Below are positions 52,319 to 60,593 of a DNA stretch of 64,000 nt, piece after piece. The DNA comes from Arhodomonas sp051195215. GTDB taxonomy: Bacteria > Pseudomonadota > Gammaproteobacteria > Nitrococcales > Nitrococcaceae. Position numbers and translations under genes: made by a program. The DNA lies in contig NZ_JBNAZM010000009.1 of assembly GCF_051195215.1 (NCBI RefSeq), forward strand, positions 62,001-126,000. The letters run 5' to 3'. The notes beneath the pieces were generated by a model that was not told the origin of the DNA, did not search any database, and worked only from the letters and a program-made list of their open reading frames with translations. The stretch's first letter is position 1. Each line of letters opens with the position of its first letter.

Positions 52319-53035
52319 TCACCGCCGACTCACGGTGATCCGAACGACCGGGTTGAGCCACCGTTGCCGGCGGCTGTCGACGTCTGTGGCGCCTCCGGTG
52401 GGATTCGTGTCCCCGAGCTGGCCGCGGTGGACATGGACGAAGCCCTCCGCCGCCGCGGCCAGGCCGCTGCCGCCGCTGTCGACGACCGGGTCCATGGGCG
52501 GCGGTACCGGGATGCCCGGCTCGTTGGGAACCCCGCTTCCCCGCACCTCGTCGTTGCCTTCGGTGCCGGCGTCGTAAGCATTGACGTGGAACACGTGAGT
52601 GCCCGGCTTCACCGGCAGGGAAACGGCATTCAGGCCGATGAAACCGTCGTTGGTCGGCAGCATCATTGCCACGATCGACAACTGCGTGTTGGCTGCCGCG
52701 TTGTCGGTTGCCAGCACCAGCGTCGTGGTAGTGCCGGGCTCCGTGACCGGTGCGCCGGAGGGGTTCGTCACGACACTCGCCCCGAGCGCTTCCAGGTCGT
52801 CGGCCAGAGGCGCGATGTTGCCGCCTTCCGCCATGGCCTGAAGGCTCAGCGACGCGCTCGTTCCGGGCTCGAATATGCCTGTGTCTGAGCTGTGCGCCGC
52901 CACCAGCAGTGGCGTCAGCCAGATGCCGCGGGTGAGGTTGTGAATGCTGATGTCGAACTCGGCGGCTGTCGCGCCGCCCGTGCCCAGCGCCAGAGCGACG
53001 CCGATGCCCACGATGGACGTTCGTACGCGTTGCAT
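52319..53035 (-). CDS. spondin-domain exported protein
   Basis: This 238-residue protein has a cleavable signal peptide (GVALALGTGGATAA-E, about residue 24). Mature FDISIHNLTRGIWLTPLLVA, MAEGGNIAPLADDLEALGAS and RQRWLNPVVRITVSRR match Spond_N and align with the downstream lipoprotein. Both share NAYDAGTE/NSYDAGTE and the VHVHRGQLGD-type segment. The ATG at 53035 follows GGAGGG. Tandem spondin genes, one soluble and one lipidated, suggest a matched pair working at different places in the envelope. Confidence 0.83.
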   Translation of the reverse strand: MQRVRTSIVGIGVALALGTGGATAAEFDISIHNLTRGIWLTPLLVAAHSSDTGIFEPGTSASLSLQAMAEGGNIAPLADDLEALGASVVTNPSGAPVTEPGTTTTLVLATDNAAANTQLSIVAMMLPTNDGFIGLNAVSLPVKPGTHVFHVNAYDAGTEGNDEVRGSGVPNEPGIPVPPPMDPVVDSGGSGLAAAAEGFVHVHRGQLGDTNPTGGATDVDSRRQRWLNPVVRITVSRR

Positions 53036-53267
53036 GATGAGACCCTCCGTGACCGCGGACTGTCGTGCCCACGCTGTCAGTCTCGAAGAATGCGGTGCGT
53101 CATGTATCACGGAACCGTCACGACTACCCGCCACCGCCGCAATGGCACTGGCTGGTCCCGGGTCGGGCGGCTAAGCTCAGGAACAAGGGGAGCTCTCGCT
53201 CCGCCGAGCACGGGGGCACGGGCGTACCGGGTACGTGCGTGACCGGCAAGTTGGGGGAGAGGTTGAC

Positions 53268-53837
53268 ATGAAGCTGACGCGGTATTTCTTCATCAGCGAT
53301 GACCTCGACGATCTGGAGCGTTTCGAAGAAGAGCTCGAGTCGGCAGGGCTGGTGACGCCCCAGATCCATGTGCTAACGCTCGAAGAAAGCGAGGCCGACC
53401 ATCACCATCACCTCCACAAGGTGACGGCGTTCATGAAGAAGGACGTCATTCATTCGACCCTCATGGGCGCGGGCGTCGGCGTGGTCATGGCGATACTGGT
53501 GCTGGTGATCGCGTATCTTGCCGGCTGGACGGACACGCCCGCGGGCTGGCTACCGTTCACCTTCCTGGCACTCATTACACTCGGCTTCTTCACCTGGGAA
53601 GGTGGCCTGTGGGGTATCGATACGCCTAACGTGCACTTCCGCAATTTCGAGAACGCCCTGCAGCAGGGCAGGCACGTATTCTTCGTGGATGTGCAGCCGC
53701 ACCAGGAGGAAATCGTCAGAAACCTGGTCGACAATCACCCCACCGTCGAGGCCGCCGGCACCGGACGCGCGTCACCGCACTGGATCGTGCGCTGGCAGGA
53801 CGGCATCAAGCGCTTCTTCACGCAGACGTTTCCGTAG
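53268..53837 (+). CDS. two-helix membrane protein of unknown function
   Basis: This 189-residue protein opens with a cytoplasmic part (MKLTRYFFISDDLDDLERFE) containing a histidine cluster (EADHHHHLHKV). Two transmembrane helices follow (about residues 65-110), and a C-terminal cytoplasmic domain contains HVFFVDVQPHQEEIVRNLV. Similar proteins in Pseudomonas carry an unverified annotation as NAD/FAD-utilising. No catalytic motif is visible. The ATG at 53268 follows GGGGGAGAGG. It is divergent from the spondin pair and convergent with the oxidase operon. Confidence 0.7.
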   Translation: MKLTRYFFISDDLDDLERFEEELESAGLVTPQIHVLTLEESEADHHHHLHKVTAFMKKDVIHSTLMGAGVGVVMAILVLVIAYLAGWTDTPAGWLPFTFLALITLGFFTWEGGLWGIDTPNVHFRNFENALQQGRHVFFVDVQPHQEEIVRNLVDNHPTVEAAGTGRASPHWIVRWQDGIKRFFTQTFP

Positions 53838-53925
53838 GCGCAGCCGGGTTCACCGATGCGGCGAGCCGAAGAGGGTTGCGGCCTGGTGCTGGGGGGATGC
53901 GCGGACTGAGTGCCACGCAGGCTGC

Positions 53926-53956
53926 GAGTCGAAAGTGGAAAGTATCAAGTGAAAAG
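53926..53956. repeat. dispersed intergenic repeat, inverted copy
   Basis: GAGTCGAAAGTGGAAAGTAT and its continuation CAAGTGAAAAGC are, on the other strand, a relative of the repeat at 54009-54040. The two form an inverted pair about 50 bases apart in the gap between convergent genes. Confidence 0.45.
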
Positions 53957-54008
53957 CGTGGAGCCACTGGGGCGTGGCAGCCATATGGCACGATAATCGA
54001 CGCTGGCT

Positions 54009-54040
54009 CTTGAAACTTTCGACTTTTGGCTTACCGCTTC
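54009..54040. repeat. dispersed intergenic repeat, copy 2
   Basis: CTTGAAACTTTCGACTT followed by TTGGCTTACCGCTTC matches 4901-4926 closely. It lies nine bases beyond the stop of the oxidase subunit IV gene and is A/T-richer than nearby DNA. Confidence 0.5.
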
Positions 54041-54048
54041 TTTCAACG

Positions 54049-54372
54049 TCAGTTGAGAAAGAACACCAGCCGCGTGAAGAGGGTGTAGTTCGCCTCCAGC
54101 GCCATCAGCAGCGTCATCACGAGCAATACCCCGGGCGGTACCAGGACGGCAGCCATTATCGCGAGCCGTTCCCAGGCCATGTGCATGAACACCGCCACGA
54201 TCAACGCTGCTTTCAGGATCATGAACAGCGTGATCAGAAACCACCGGAGAAAGCCCTCGAAACCGGCGTAATCGACCAGGTAGGAGAATACGCTGAGGAC
54301 GAACAGCAGCCCCCAGATGGCCAGATAGATGCCAATCGGGTGTTGCTGTTGCTCGGCTTGTTCTTGGGCCAT
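54049..54372 (-). CDS. cytochrome c oxidase subunit IV (CoxD/CyoD-like)
   Basis: This 107-residue protein has three transmembrane helices (IGIYLAIWGLLFVLSVFSYL, FLITLFMILKAALIVAVFMH, and a third near the C-terminus) and the conserved ALIVAVFMHMAWE of prokaryotic subunit IV. It is the last gene of the five-gene oxidase operon. The ATG at 54372 follows TAGGAGGTGGG. It supports assembly of the oxidase and is not catalytic. Confidence 0.85.
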   Translation of the reverse strand: MAQEQAEQQQHPIGIYLAIWGLLFVLSVFSYLVDYAGFEGFLRWFLITLFMILKAALIVAVFMHMAWERLAIMAAVLVPPGVLLVMTLLMALEANYTLFTRLVFFLN

Positions 54373-54382
54373 GACCCACCTC

Positions 54383-55093
54383 CTACCAGAGATAGAAGAA
54401 CGCGAAGATGAACACCCAGACCAGGTCGACGAAGTGCCAGTACAGACCGAGCGTCTCCACCATCTCGTAGCGGCCGCGACGACCGGTGAGAAAGCCCGGG
54501 CGCTCATCGTCGAGGGCGCCGCGGATCACCTTGGTGGCCATGATGATGAGAAAGATCACGCCGAAGCTCACGTGGGTGCCGTGGAAGCCGGTGATCAGGA
54601 AGAATGACGCACCGAACTGTGGCGCCCCCCAGGGGTTACCCCACGGGCGTACGCCTTCGTGGATGAGCTTGGTCCATTCGAATGCCTGCATGCCCACGAA
54701 CGAGGCCCCGAGTATCGCGGTGAGCACGAGCAGGATCGCGGTCATGCGGCGGTTCTTCTCATAGCCGTACTTCACCGCCAACGCCATGGTCCCGCTGCTG
54801 CTGATGAGGATGAACGTCATGATCGCGATGAGCAGCAGGGGAACGTTCTGGCCGCCGAGGTGCAGGGCGAACACTTCGCTCGCGTTGGGCCACGGCTGCG
54901 TGGTGGCAATGCGCACCGTCATGTAGCCGACCAGGAACAAGGCGAAGATGAAGGTATCGCTCAGCAGAAAGATCCACATCATTGCCTTGCCCCAGGGCAC
55001 GTTCTTGAACGCGCGCTGGTCGGAGGACCAGTCCTCCACGAGCTCCCTGACGCTGGGCGGGAGCGAGGTGTCGGTGGGTTTCGTCTGCGCCAC
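54383..55093 (-). CDS. coxC: cytochrome c oxidase subunit III
   Basis: This 236-residue heme-copper oxidase subunit III has five to seven helices. Conserved segments include MMWIFLLSDTFIFALFLVGY, FILISSSGTMALAVKYG, TGFHGTHVSFGVIFLIIMAT and ETLGLYWHFVDLVWVFIFAF, with the family's Glu-His-Trp residues. It begins with GTG at 55093. It is the second of two subunit III-type genes in the operon. Confidence 0.9.
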   Translation of the reverse strand: MAQTKPTDTSLPPSVRELVEDWSSDQRAFKNVPWGKAMMWIFLLSDTFIFALFLVGYMTVRIATTQPWPNASEVFALHLGGQNVPLLLIAIMTFILISSSGTMALAVKYGYEKNRRMTAILLVLTAILGASFVGMQAFEWTKLIHEGVRPWGNPWGAPQFGASFFLITGFHGTHVSFGVIFLIIMATKVIRGALDDERPGFLTGRRGRYEMVETLGLYWHFVDLVWVFIFAFFYLW

Positions 55094-55109
55094 GGCGTCT
55101 GCCCTCCCC

Positions 55110-55778
55110 CTAGGTGTTCAGGAGCAACGCGAACAGCACTGCCCAGAGCACCAGCAGGTAGTGCCAGTAGATCGCGCACAGCTCCACGCTCGCGCGCACT
55201 TGCGCCGGCGAGGCACCTCGCCACACCGCCGCCACGGTGCGGCCCCAAGCCACGAGTCCGCCGAGGAGATGGGCGGCGTGCAACGCGGTGAGCAGGTAGA
55301 AGAACGCGTTGGCCGGGTTGGCCGCGAGTCCGTAGCCGGCGGCGTCGAGCTGGCGCCAGACAAGGTACTGCCCCACCACGAATGCCACGGTGCAGGCGCC
55401 GCCGGCGGTGAGCGCCCGCCAAAGGGCCCGTGCACGGCTGCGCTTCGCCGCGCCCCAGGCCCACTGCAGGGCGACGCTGGCGAGCAGGAGAACCCCGCTG
55501 TTCAGCCAGAGCAATGACGGTTCGGGCAGAGCGCGCCAGTCGCCGCCGAACTCCATGCGTATGGAGTAGGCGCTGATGGCGAGCGCGAACAGCGAGCTGA
55601 CCACCGCGAGAAAGACGGCCAGCCCGACGCGGGGGGCCGTAACGCCCTGCGGCATGTCGTGAACGGGCGCGGTACGCGCCGATTCGGCCACCCACGGCTG
55701 CACATTCACCGACTGGCTCACGAGCCAGCCGGCGAACACCGCCATGAGCACGGCGAGGAAAACCAGCGTTACCGTCAT
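55110..55778 (-). CDS. second subunit III-like heme-copper oxidase protein
   Basis: This 222-residue membrane protein has SLLWLNSGVLLLASVALQWA, NAFFYLLTALHAAHLLGGL and SVELCAIYWHYLLVLWAVLF. The last two are the HxxH and WHxL segments of subunit III, but overall it diverges from the neighbouring coxC and has a longer N-terminal helix. Similar pairs of subunit III genes occur in other proteobacterial caa3-type operons. The start overlaps the coxA stop (ATGA). Confidence 0.85.
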   Translation of the reverse strand: MTVTLVFLAVLMAVFAGWLVSQSVNVQPWVAESARTAPVHDMPQGVTAPRVGLAVFLAVVSSLFALAISAYSIRMEFGGDWRALPEPSLLWLNSGVLLLASVALQWAWGAAKRSRARALWRALTAGGACTVAFVVGQYLVWRQLDAAGYGLAANPANAFFYLLTALHAAHLLGGLVAWGRTVAAVWRGASPAQVRASVELCAIYWHYLLVLWAVLFALLLNT

Positions 55779-57562
55779 GAGCGCTGCCCCTCGCCGTCGT
55801 CGGGTTCGACCTGTTCCGGCGGTACGTTCTGTGGAATGAAGTCATCCCGCGCGCCCGGCACGCCGTAGTCGTAGGCCCAGCGGTAGACTACCGGCAGCTC
55901 GTCGCCGAAGTTTCCGTGGCGTGGCGGCGTGTGCGGTGTCTGCCATTCCAGGGTGGTGGCGTGCCACGGATTCGGGCCCGCCTCCCGGCCACGGAAGTAG
56001 CTCCAGACCAGGTTGTAGAAGAACAGCGCCTGGACCAGGGCCACCACGATGGCGGCGATGGTGATCGCGACGTTGAGCTGTGCCACCGAATCGGAGATGA
56101 AGGCGGTCTCGCCGTAGGCGTAGTAGCGCCGCGGTACGCCCTCGAGGCCGATGAAGTGCATCGGATAGTAGATGGCGTAGGTGCCGAGGAAAGTGACCCA
56201 GAAGTGGATCTTGCCCAGGGTGTCGTTGAGCATGCGTCCGGTGATCTTCGGGTACCAGTGATAGATTGCGCCGAAGATCACCAGAATCGGCGCCACGGCC
56301 ATCACCATGTGGAAGTGACCGACCACGAAATAGGTGTCCGACAGCGGCACGTCCACGGTCACGTTGCCGAGGAACAGGCCGCTCAGTCCGCCGTTGACGA
56401 AGGTGAAGATGAATCCGATGGCGAAGAGCATGGGCACGGTGAGGCGGATGTTGCCGTGCCAGAGTGTGAGGACCCAGTTGTAGACCTTCAGTGCCGTGGG
56501 CACCGCGATCACCAGGGTCGTGGTGGCGAACAGGAAGCCGAAGTACGGGCTCATGCCGCTGACGTACATGTGGTGCGCCCACACCACGAAGCTCAGCGCC
56601 CCGATGATGATGATCGCCCAGACCATCATCCGGTAGCCGAAGATGTTGCGCCGCGCATGAGTTGCGATGAGATCGGATACGATGCCGAATGCGGGCAGGG
56701 CCACGATGTAGACTTCGGGGTGGCCGAAGAACCAGAACAGGTGCTGGAAGAGAATGGGGCTGCCGCCCTGGTGGGAGGTGGTTTCTCCGCCCATGGCGAG
56801 CATCTCCGGCATGAAGAAGCTGGTGCCGAGCAGCCGGTCGAACAGCAGCATGAGCACGGCGACCAGCAGCGCCGGAAAGGCGAGCAGCGCCAGTACCGTG
56901 GCCATGAATATGCCCCAGACGGTGAGCGGCAGGCGCATCAGGGTCATGCCGCGGGTGCGCGCCTGGAGCACGGTCACGATATAGTTCAGCCCGCCCATGG
57001 TGAAGCCGATGATGAAGATGATCAGCGATAGCAGCATGGTGATCATGCCGCCGCCGACACCCGGTGTGCCCTCGCTGATCGACTGGGGCGGGTAGAGGGT
57101 CCAGCCGGCGCCCATGGATCCGCCGGGGACGAAGAATCCTGCCGTGAGCACCAGTACCGAGGCCAGGTAGAACCAGAAGCTCAGCATGTTGACGTACGGG
57201 AAGACCATGTCCCGCGCGCCGCACATCAACGGGATGAGGTAGTTACCGAAACCGCCGAGAAAAAGGGCGGTGAGCAGGTAGACCACCATGATCATGCCGT
57301 GCATGCTCACCGACTGCAGGTAGCTCGACGGGTCGATCAGCGAGAAGGTGTTCGGGAAGGCGAGCTGCAGGCGCATCGCGATGGACAACACCAGCGCCAC
57401 CAGGCCGATGGCGATGGCGGTAATGCCGTACTGGATCGCGATGACCTTGGCGTCCTGGCTCCAGATGTATTTCCCGACGAAGGTCTTGGGGTGGACCAGC
57501 TCCATGTCCTCCGTCTCGGCCGGCGGAGCGTGCGAGACGGCGTCGTGCGCGCGTTCAACCAT
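55775..57562 (-). CDS. coxA: cytochrome c oxidase subunit I
   Basis: This roughly 595-residue, 12-14 helix protein has all heme-copper ligands: SMHGMIMVVYLL (low-spin heme His), FGHPEVYIVALPAFG (CuB His with cross-linked Tyr and D-channel Glu), WAHHMYVSG (CuB His pair) and VGHFHMVMA (two heme His). The HPEVY motif puts it in the A1 class of proton-pumping oxidases. The ATG at 57562 is preferred over 57568 because GGGGAGGA then has a normal six-base spacing. Its start region overlaps the end of coxB. Confidence 0.95.
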   Translation of the reverse strand: MVERAHDAVSHAPPAETEDMELVHPKTFVGKYIWSQDAKVIAIQYGITAIAIGLVALVLSIAMRLQLAFPNTFSLIDPSSYLQSVSMHGMIMVVYLLTALFLGGFGNYLIPLMCGARDMVFPYVNMLSFWFYLASVLVLTAGFFVPGGSMGAGWTLYPPQSISEGTPGVGGGMITMLLSLIIFIIGFTMGGLNYIVTVLQARTRGMTLMRLPLTVWGIFMATVLALLAFPALLVAVLMLLFDRLLGTSFFMPEMLAMGGETTSHQGGSPILFQHLFWFFGHPEVYIVALPAFGIVSDLIATHARRNIFGYRMMVWAIIIIGALSFVVWAHHMYVSGMSPYFGFLFATTTLVIAVPTALKVYNWVLTLWHGNIRLTVPMLFAIGFIFTFVNGGLSGLFLGNVTVDVPLSDTYFVVGHFHMVMAVAPILVIFGAIYHWYPKITGRMLNDTLGKIHFWVTFLGTYAIYYPMHFIGLEGVPRRYYAYGETAFISDSVAQLNVAITIAAIVVALVQALFFYNLVWSYFRGREAGPNPWHATTLEWQTPHTPPRHGNFGDELPVVYRWAYDYGVPGARDDFIPQNVPPEQVEPDDGEGQRS

Positions 57563-58964
57563 CGTCATTCCTCCCCGCGAGCGTGGCTCCGCCCGCCTTT
57601 GCCGGGGTCGGCGGCAACGTGTCGATGTAGGCGATCACATCGCGCACGGCCCGCTGGTCGGTGAGCATCTCCGACATCGAGGCCATTTGCGCGCCGTAGA
57701 AATCCTCCGGGTGATGGCCGCGGACCCCCTGGCGGAAGTGCTCGAGCTGGCGCAGCAGGTACCAGTCGCTCATGCCCGCGAGTCTCGGGGCGTTGGTGGT
57801 CCGCCGCCCCTGCCCCTGGGGGCCATGGCAGGCGCTGCAGGTCCGGTAGAGGCTCTCACCGCGCGCGGCATTGGCCGAGACGGTCTCTTCCGCGGGGTTG
57901 TCGGGCAGGGTGGCCACGTAGGCGGCGATGTCCGCCATTGCGGCGCGGTCGGGCAGGCGACCGGCGAACGGACGCATGCGCTGGCCCGGCGCGTCCTGCT
58001 TGTGGGTGCCGCGCAGCCCGTCCTTGAACTTCTGGAGCTGGCGGATCAGGTACCACGGCTCGAGCCCCGCGATCTTCGGCGCTTCCACCGCCGGGTTGCC
58101 TTGCCCCTGTTGACCGTGACATCCGGCACAGGCGGCGAATTGTGCTTCGCCGGCCTGTGGGTCGCCGTCGGGGCGGGCTGCGACCTCGCGGTAGGTGGGG
58201 TGCGAGGCCAGCCACTTGTCGAACGCCGGGCGTTTCACGACTTCCACCATGCCCCGCATGGCGAAGTGGGCGATGCCGCAGAGCTCCGCGCAGAGGATCT
58301 CGAATTCACCCGTGCGGGTGGGCGTGAGCCACAGATAGGATACCTGACCGGGCAGCAAGTCCATCTTGGCCCGGAACTGTGCCACCTGGAAATTGTGGAT
58401 TACGTCCTTGGAACGCAGCAGCAGCTGCACCGGCTCGTCCACGGGCAGCACGAGCCTGGGGCTGCTGACCAGGACATCGTCCTTGCCCGCCGGGTCGTCC
58501 GGATCCATGCCGAAAGGGTTGTCGGCGCTGACGAGCCGTGCATCGACGCGGCCGAGCTCGTCGTCTTCGCCCGGGAACCGAAAGCTCCAGTGCCACTGCT
58601 GACCCACCACTTCCACCTCGTGGGCGTCCTCCGGAACGCTAACGAATGCCCCCCAGACGAACAGCCCCGGTGCCAGCAGTGCGGCAATGCCCACGGTAGT
58701 GACCCCCGTGAGCCAGATTTCCAGCTTCTTGTTCTCGGGTTCGTAGCGGGAGCGGCGGTCACGTTTGTAGCGGTAGCGGATGATGGCGTAGGCCATGAAC
58801 AGATTGACTGCCGCGAAGATCAGGCCCGTCACGGCCCAGGTGATGTCGATGGTCCCGTCCATGGCCCCCCAGTTGGATGCCAGTGGCGTCAGGTGCCAGG
58901 GACTGACGAAGTAGAACACCACCGACGCCACGAGCAGGACGATCAGTACGATCGCAATGACCAT
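57555..58964 (-). CDS. coxB: cytochrome c oxidase subunit II with two cytochrome c domains
   Basis: This 469-residue protein has two N-terminal helices, then the CuA domain: WHWSFRFPGEDD, and the binuclear copper ligands in ILCAELCGIAHFAM (Cys-x3-Cys-x3-His-x2-Met). Two mono-heme cytochrome c domains follow, at CAGCHGQQGQG and CSACHGPQGQG, each with the later PLAG/YL-type segment EPWYLIRQLQKFKDG or SDWYLLRQLEHFRQG. The usual caa3 subunit II has one such domain; the tandem pair suggests electron entry from another cytochrome. Heme attachment depends on the ccm genes in this window. First gene of the operon. Confidence 0.95.
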   Translation of the reverse strand: MVIAIVLIVLLVASVVFYFVSPWHLTPLASNWGAMDGTIDITWAVTGLIFAAVNLFMAYAIIRYRYKRDRRSRYEPENKKLEIWLTGVTTVGIAALLAPGLFVWGAFVSVPEDAHEVEVVGQQWHWSFRFPGEDDELGRVDARLVSADNPFGMDPDDPAGKDDVLVSSPRLVLPVDEPVQLLLRSKDVIHNFQVAQFRAKMDLLPGQVSYLWLTPTRTGEFEILCAELCGIAHFAMRGMVEVVKRPAFDKWLASHPTYREVAARPDGDPQAGEAQFAACAGCHGQQGQGNPAVEAPKIAGLEPWYLIRQLQKFKDGLRGTHKQDAPGQRMRPFAGRLPDRAAMADIAAYVATLPDNPAEETVSANAARGESLYRTCSACHGPQGQGRRTTNAPRLAGMSDWYLLRQLEHFRQGVRGHHPEDFYGAQMASMSEMLTDQRAVRDVIAYIDTLPPTPAKAGGATLAGRNDDG

Positions 58965-59721
58965 TCACAGCCCTCCGCGTCCGCCGCACGGCCGAGGTAC
59001 GTTGAGACGGCGCTCCCACTCCTGAGCATAGCGGGGCATTGGCCGGCGGCCACCCGCGGTGGTCCGCGGTATCGGCGCCAGGTGGTTGCCGGCACGCAGC
59101 CGCAACGCACTTGCCGGGAATGATCCGGGGTGGAGGAGGTTGTCCGCGAGGCGCCGCCGGAGCGGGCCGCACCGGCGGCGTGTGCGCGACTGCACCCGCG
59201 CCCGTTGCCCCCGCGGTGTCGGGGGCAACGGGCACGCGACCGCCTCGTGCGCCCCCGGTCTCGAAGGAACCACCGTGGCGTCAGCCACCATGTCTCCCCT
59301 CCTCACGCGTCGAAGTAGTGGATGTAACGACGCGTGGCTACTGAAAAAACTAGAGGGCGGCGGGGGGGAATGCAAACGACACCCATGCTGGTGTCCTGAA
59401 TCAGAAATCCGCTGTATTCCTGCGCGTCATGGCGCCGCCGTCGCTAGGCGTCGGCGCCCGGCGCGGGGGATCGGGAAGTCCACGCGGGAACGGAGGGCGT
59501 CTCTCGCCGCCTCGAGGTCCTCATCTCGATGTCGGGAAAAGCACGTGGCCACTGCCGGAGGCGCCGGCAGCTGGTGCTGCATGGGCGCCACGGCGTTGAC
59601 GTGCATCAAGGCCGGGAATCGCAGGGGCGCCTAGCCTCCACGACCAGGCGCCGGTGTGAACACGTGACCCGCGTTAGTATCATCCGCGGCTGTCTCGTAG
59701 TGACTAATCAGGGAGGATGCG
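58965..59721. other. structured 750-bp region upstream of the oxidase operon
   Basis: The gap contains a perfect 13-bp inverted repeat CCCGTTGCCCCCG (59201-59213) / CGGGGGCAACGGG (59220-59232) with a 6-base loop, and an ACGCGTCG/CGACGCGT pair (59305-59312, 59328-59335). There is also a minus-strand frame from ATG 59291 to a stop at 58965, directly abutting coxB. That frame has an excellent ribosome site (GAGGAGGGGAGAC) but an Arg/Pro-rich product of 108 residues with no recognised family. It could be a leader peptide, a real small gene, or chance. Confidence 0.5.
59201..59232. repeat. perfect 13-bp inverted repeat in the oxidase leader
   Basis: The arms are 13 bases each with a 6-base CGGTGT loop, about 240 bases upstream of coxB. 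In RNA from the minus strand it would be a very stable hairpin; no T-run follows it. Confidence 0.7.
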
Positions 59722-60534
59722 ATGGCCATCGGAAAAACCCGGCTTGCGCTGTACGCGCTGTACGCGCTGTCGCTCGTCTGCATGCTGTTGGTGCCGGTTG
59801 CTTCGGCGAACGACAGCGGCCTCAGCGACGCCGAGGCGGTTAATGTCGCGGGCCGGCAGAGGATGCTGATCCAGCGGATGGTGCTGTCTTACGCGGAAAT
59901 CGGCCAGGGGGTCGACACCGCCAACGCTCGTGAACGCCGCGAGAACGCGGTCGCCCGTTTCCAGGACCAGTTGACCGCCCTGGAAGCGTACACGCGGGGA
60001 TCCGATGCGGCAGAGGCGTTCGCGCGGGTGGCCGAGCGGTGGGCGCCTTTCCGGGTGGCGGTCACGGCCGAGCCCAAGGCGGCTGCCGTGCAGAGGCTCC
60101 TCGAGCTGGAAGCGCCGTTGCTCGCGTCGGCAGAGGCGCTGGTCAAAGCCCTGGAGGAGGCGCACGGGCATGCACTCGCCCACCTCGTCAACGTATCGGG
60201 GCGCCAGCGCATGCTCTCCCAGCGCGTGGCGAAGTACTACCTGATCGAGGCGTGGGGTACGCGCACCGAGGCGATCCGTGAAGCGCTCGAAACCGCTACC
60301 GCCGAGTTTCGTGCCGGGCTCGAGGAGCTGCTCGACGCCCCGCAGACGGATCCCGAGCTGCGCGAGCAGCTTCGCCGCCTGGACGATGGCTGGTACGCCT
60401 TCGAGAAGATGCTGGCCCTCGAAGAGGGCGAGTATGCACCGCTGCTGGCGACCACGCTCGCCGAGCGCATCCTCGACTCGGCGGAGAAGGTCACCGCGCT
60501 GTATGCCCAGCGCCTGGAGGGGGCGAGTTCCTGA
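59722..60534 (+). CDS. periplasmic protein with two PilJ/NarX-like sensor domains
   Basis: This 270-residue protein has a signal peptide (CMLLVPVASA-N, about residue 29). Two copies of the PilJ type IV pili transducer N-terminal motif are seen: NVAGRQRMLIQRMVLSY near residue 40 and NVSGRQRMLSQRVAKYY near residue 160, each heading an antiparallel helical pair. In PilJ and NarX/NarQ this element binds ligands (nitrate at the P-box in NarX). Here there is no membrane helix after the domains and no kinase or chemotaxis output, so it would be a soluble periplasmic sensor or binding protein. It is convergent with the formate dehydrogenase genes; a small GGCGGG/CCCGCC hairpin lies between at 60555-60570. 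Confidence 0.82.
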   Translation: MAIGKTRLALYALYALSLVCMLLVPVASANDSGLSDAEAVNVAGRQRMLIQRMVLSYAEIGQGVDTANARERRENAVARFQDQLTALEAYTRGSDAAEAFARVAERWAPFRVAVTAEPKAAAVQRLLELEAPLLASAEALVKALEEAHGHALAHLVNVSGRQRMLSQRVAKYYLIEAWGTRTEAIREALETATAEFRAGLEELLDAPQTDPELREQLRRLDDGWYAFEKMLALEEGEYAPLLATTLAERILDSAEKVTALYAQRLEGASS

Positions 60535-60593
60535 ACCCGAGCCGCCCCTGGCGCGGCGGGCTGTCCCGCCCGGCGAGCCGCTTCCGGCATGCG

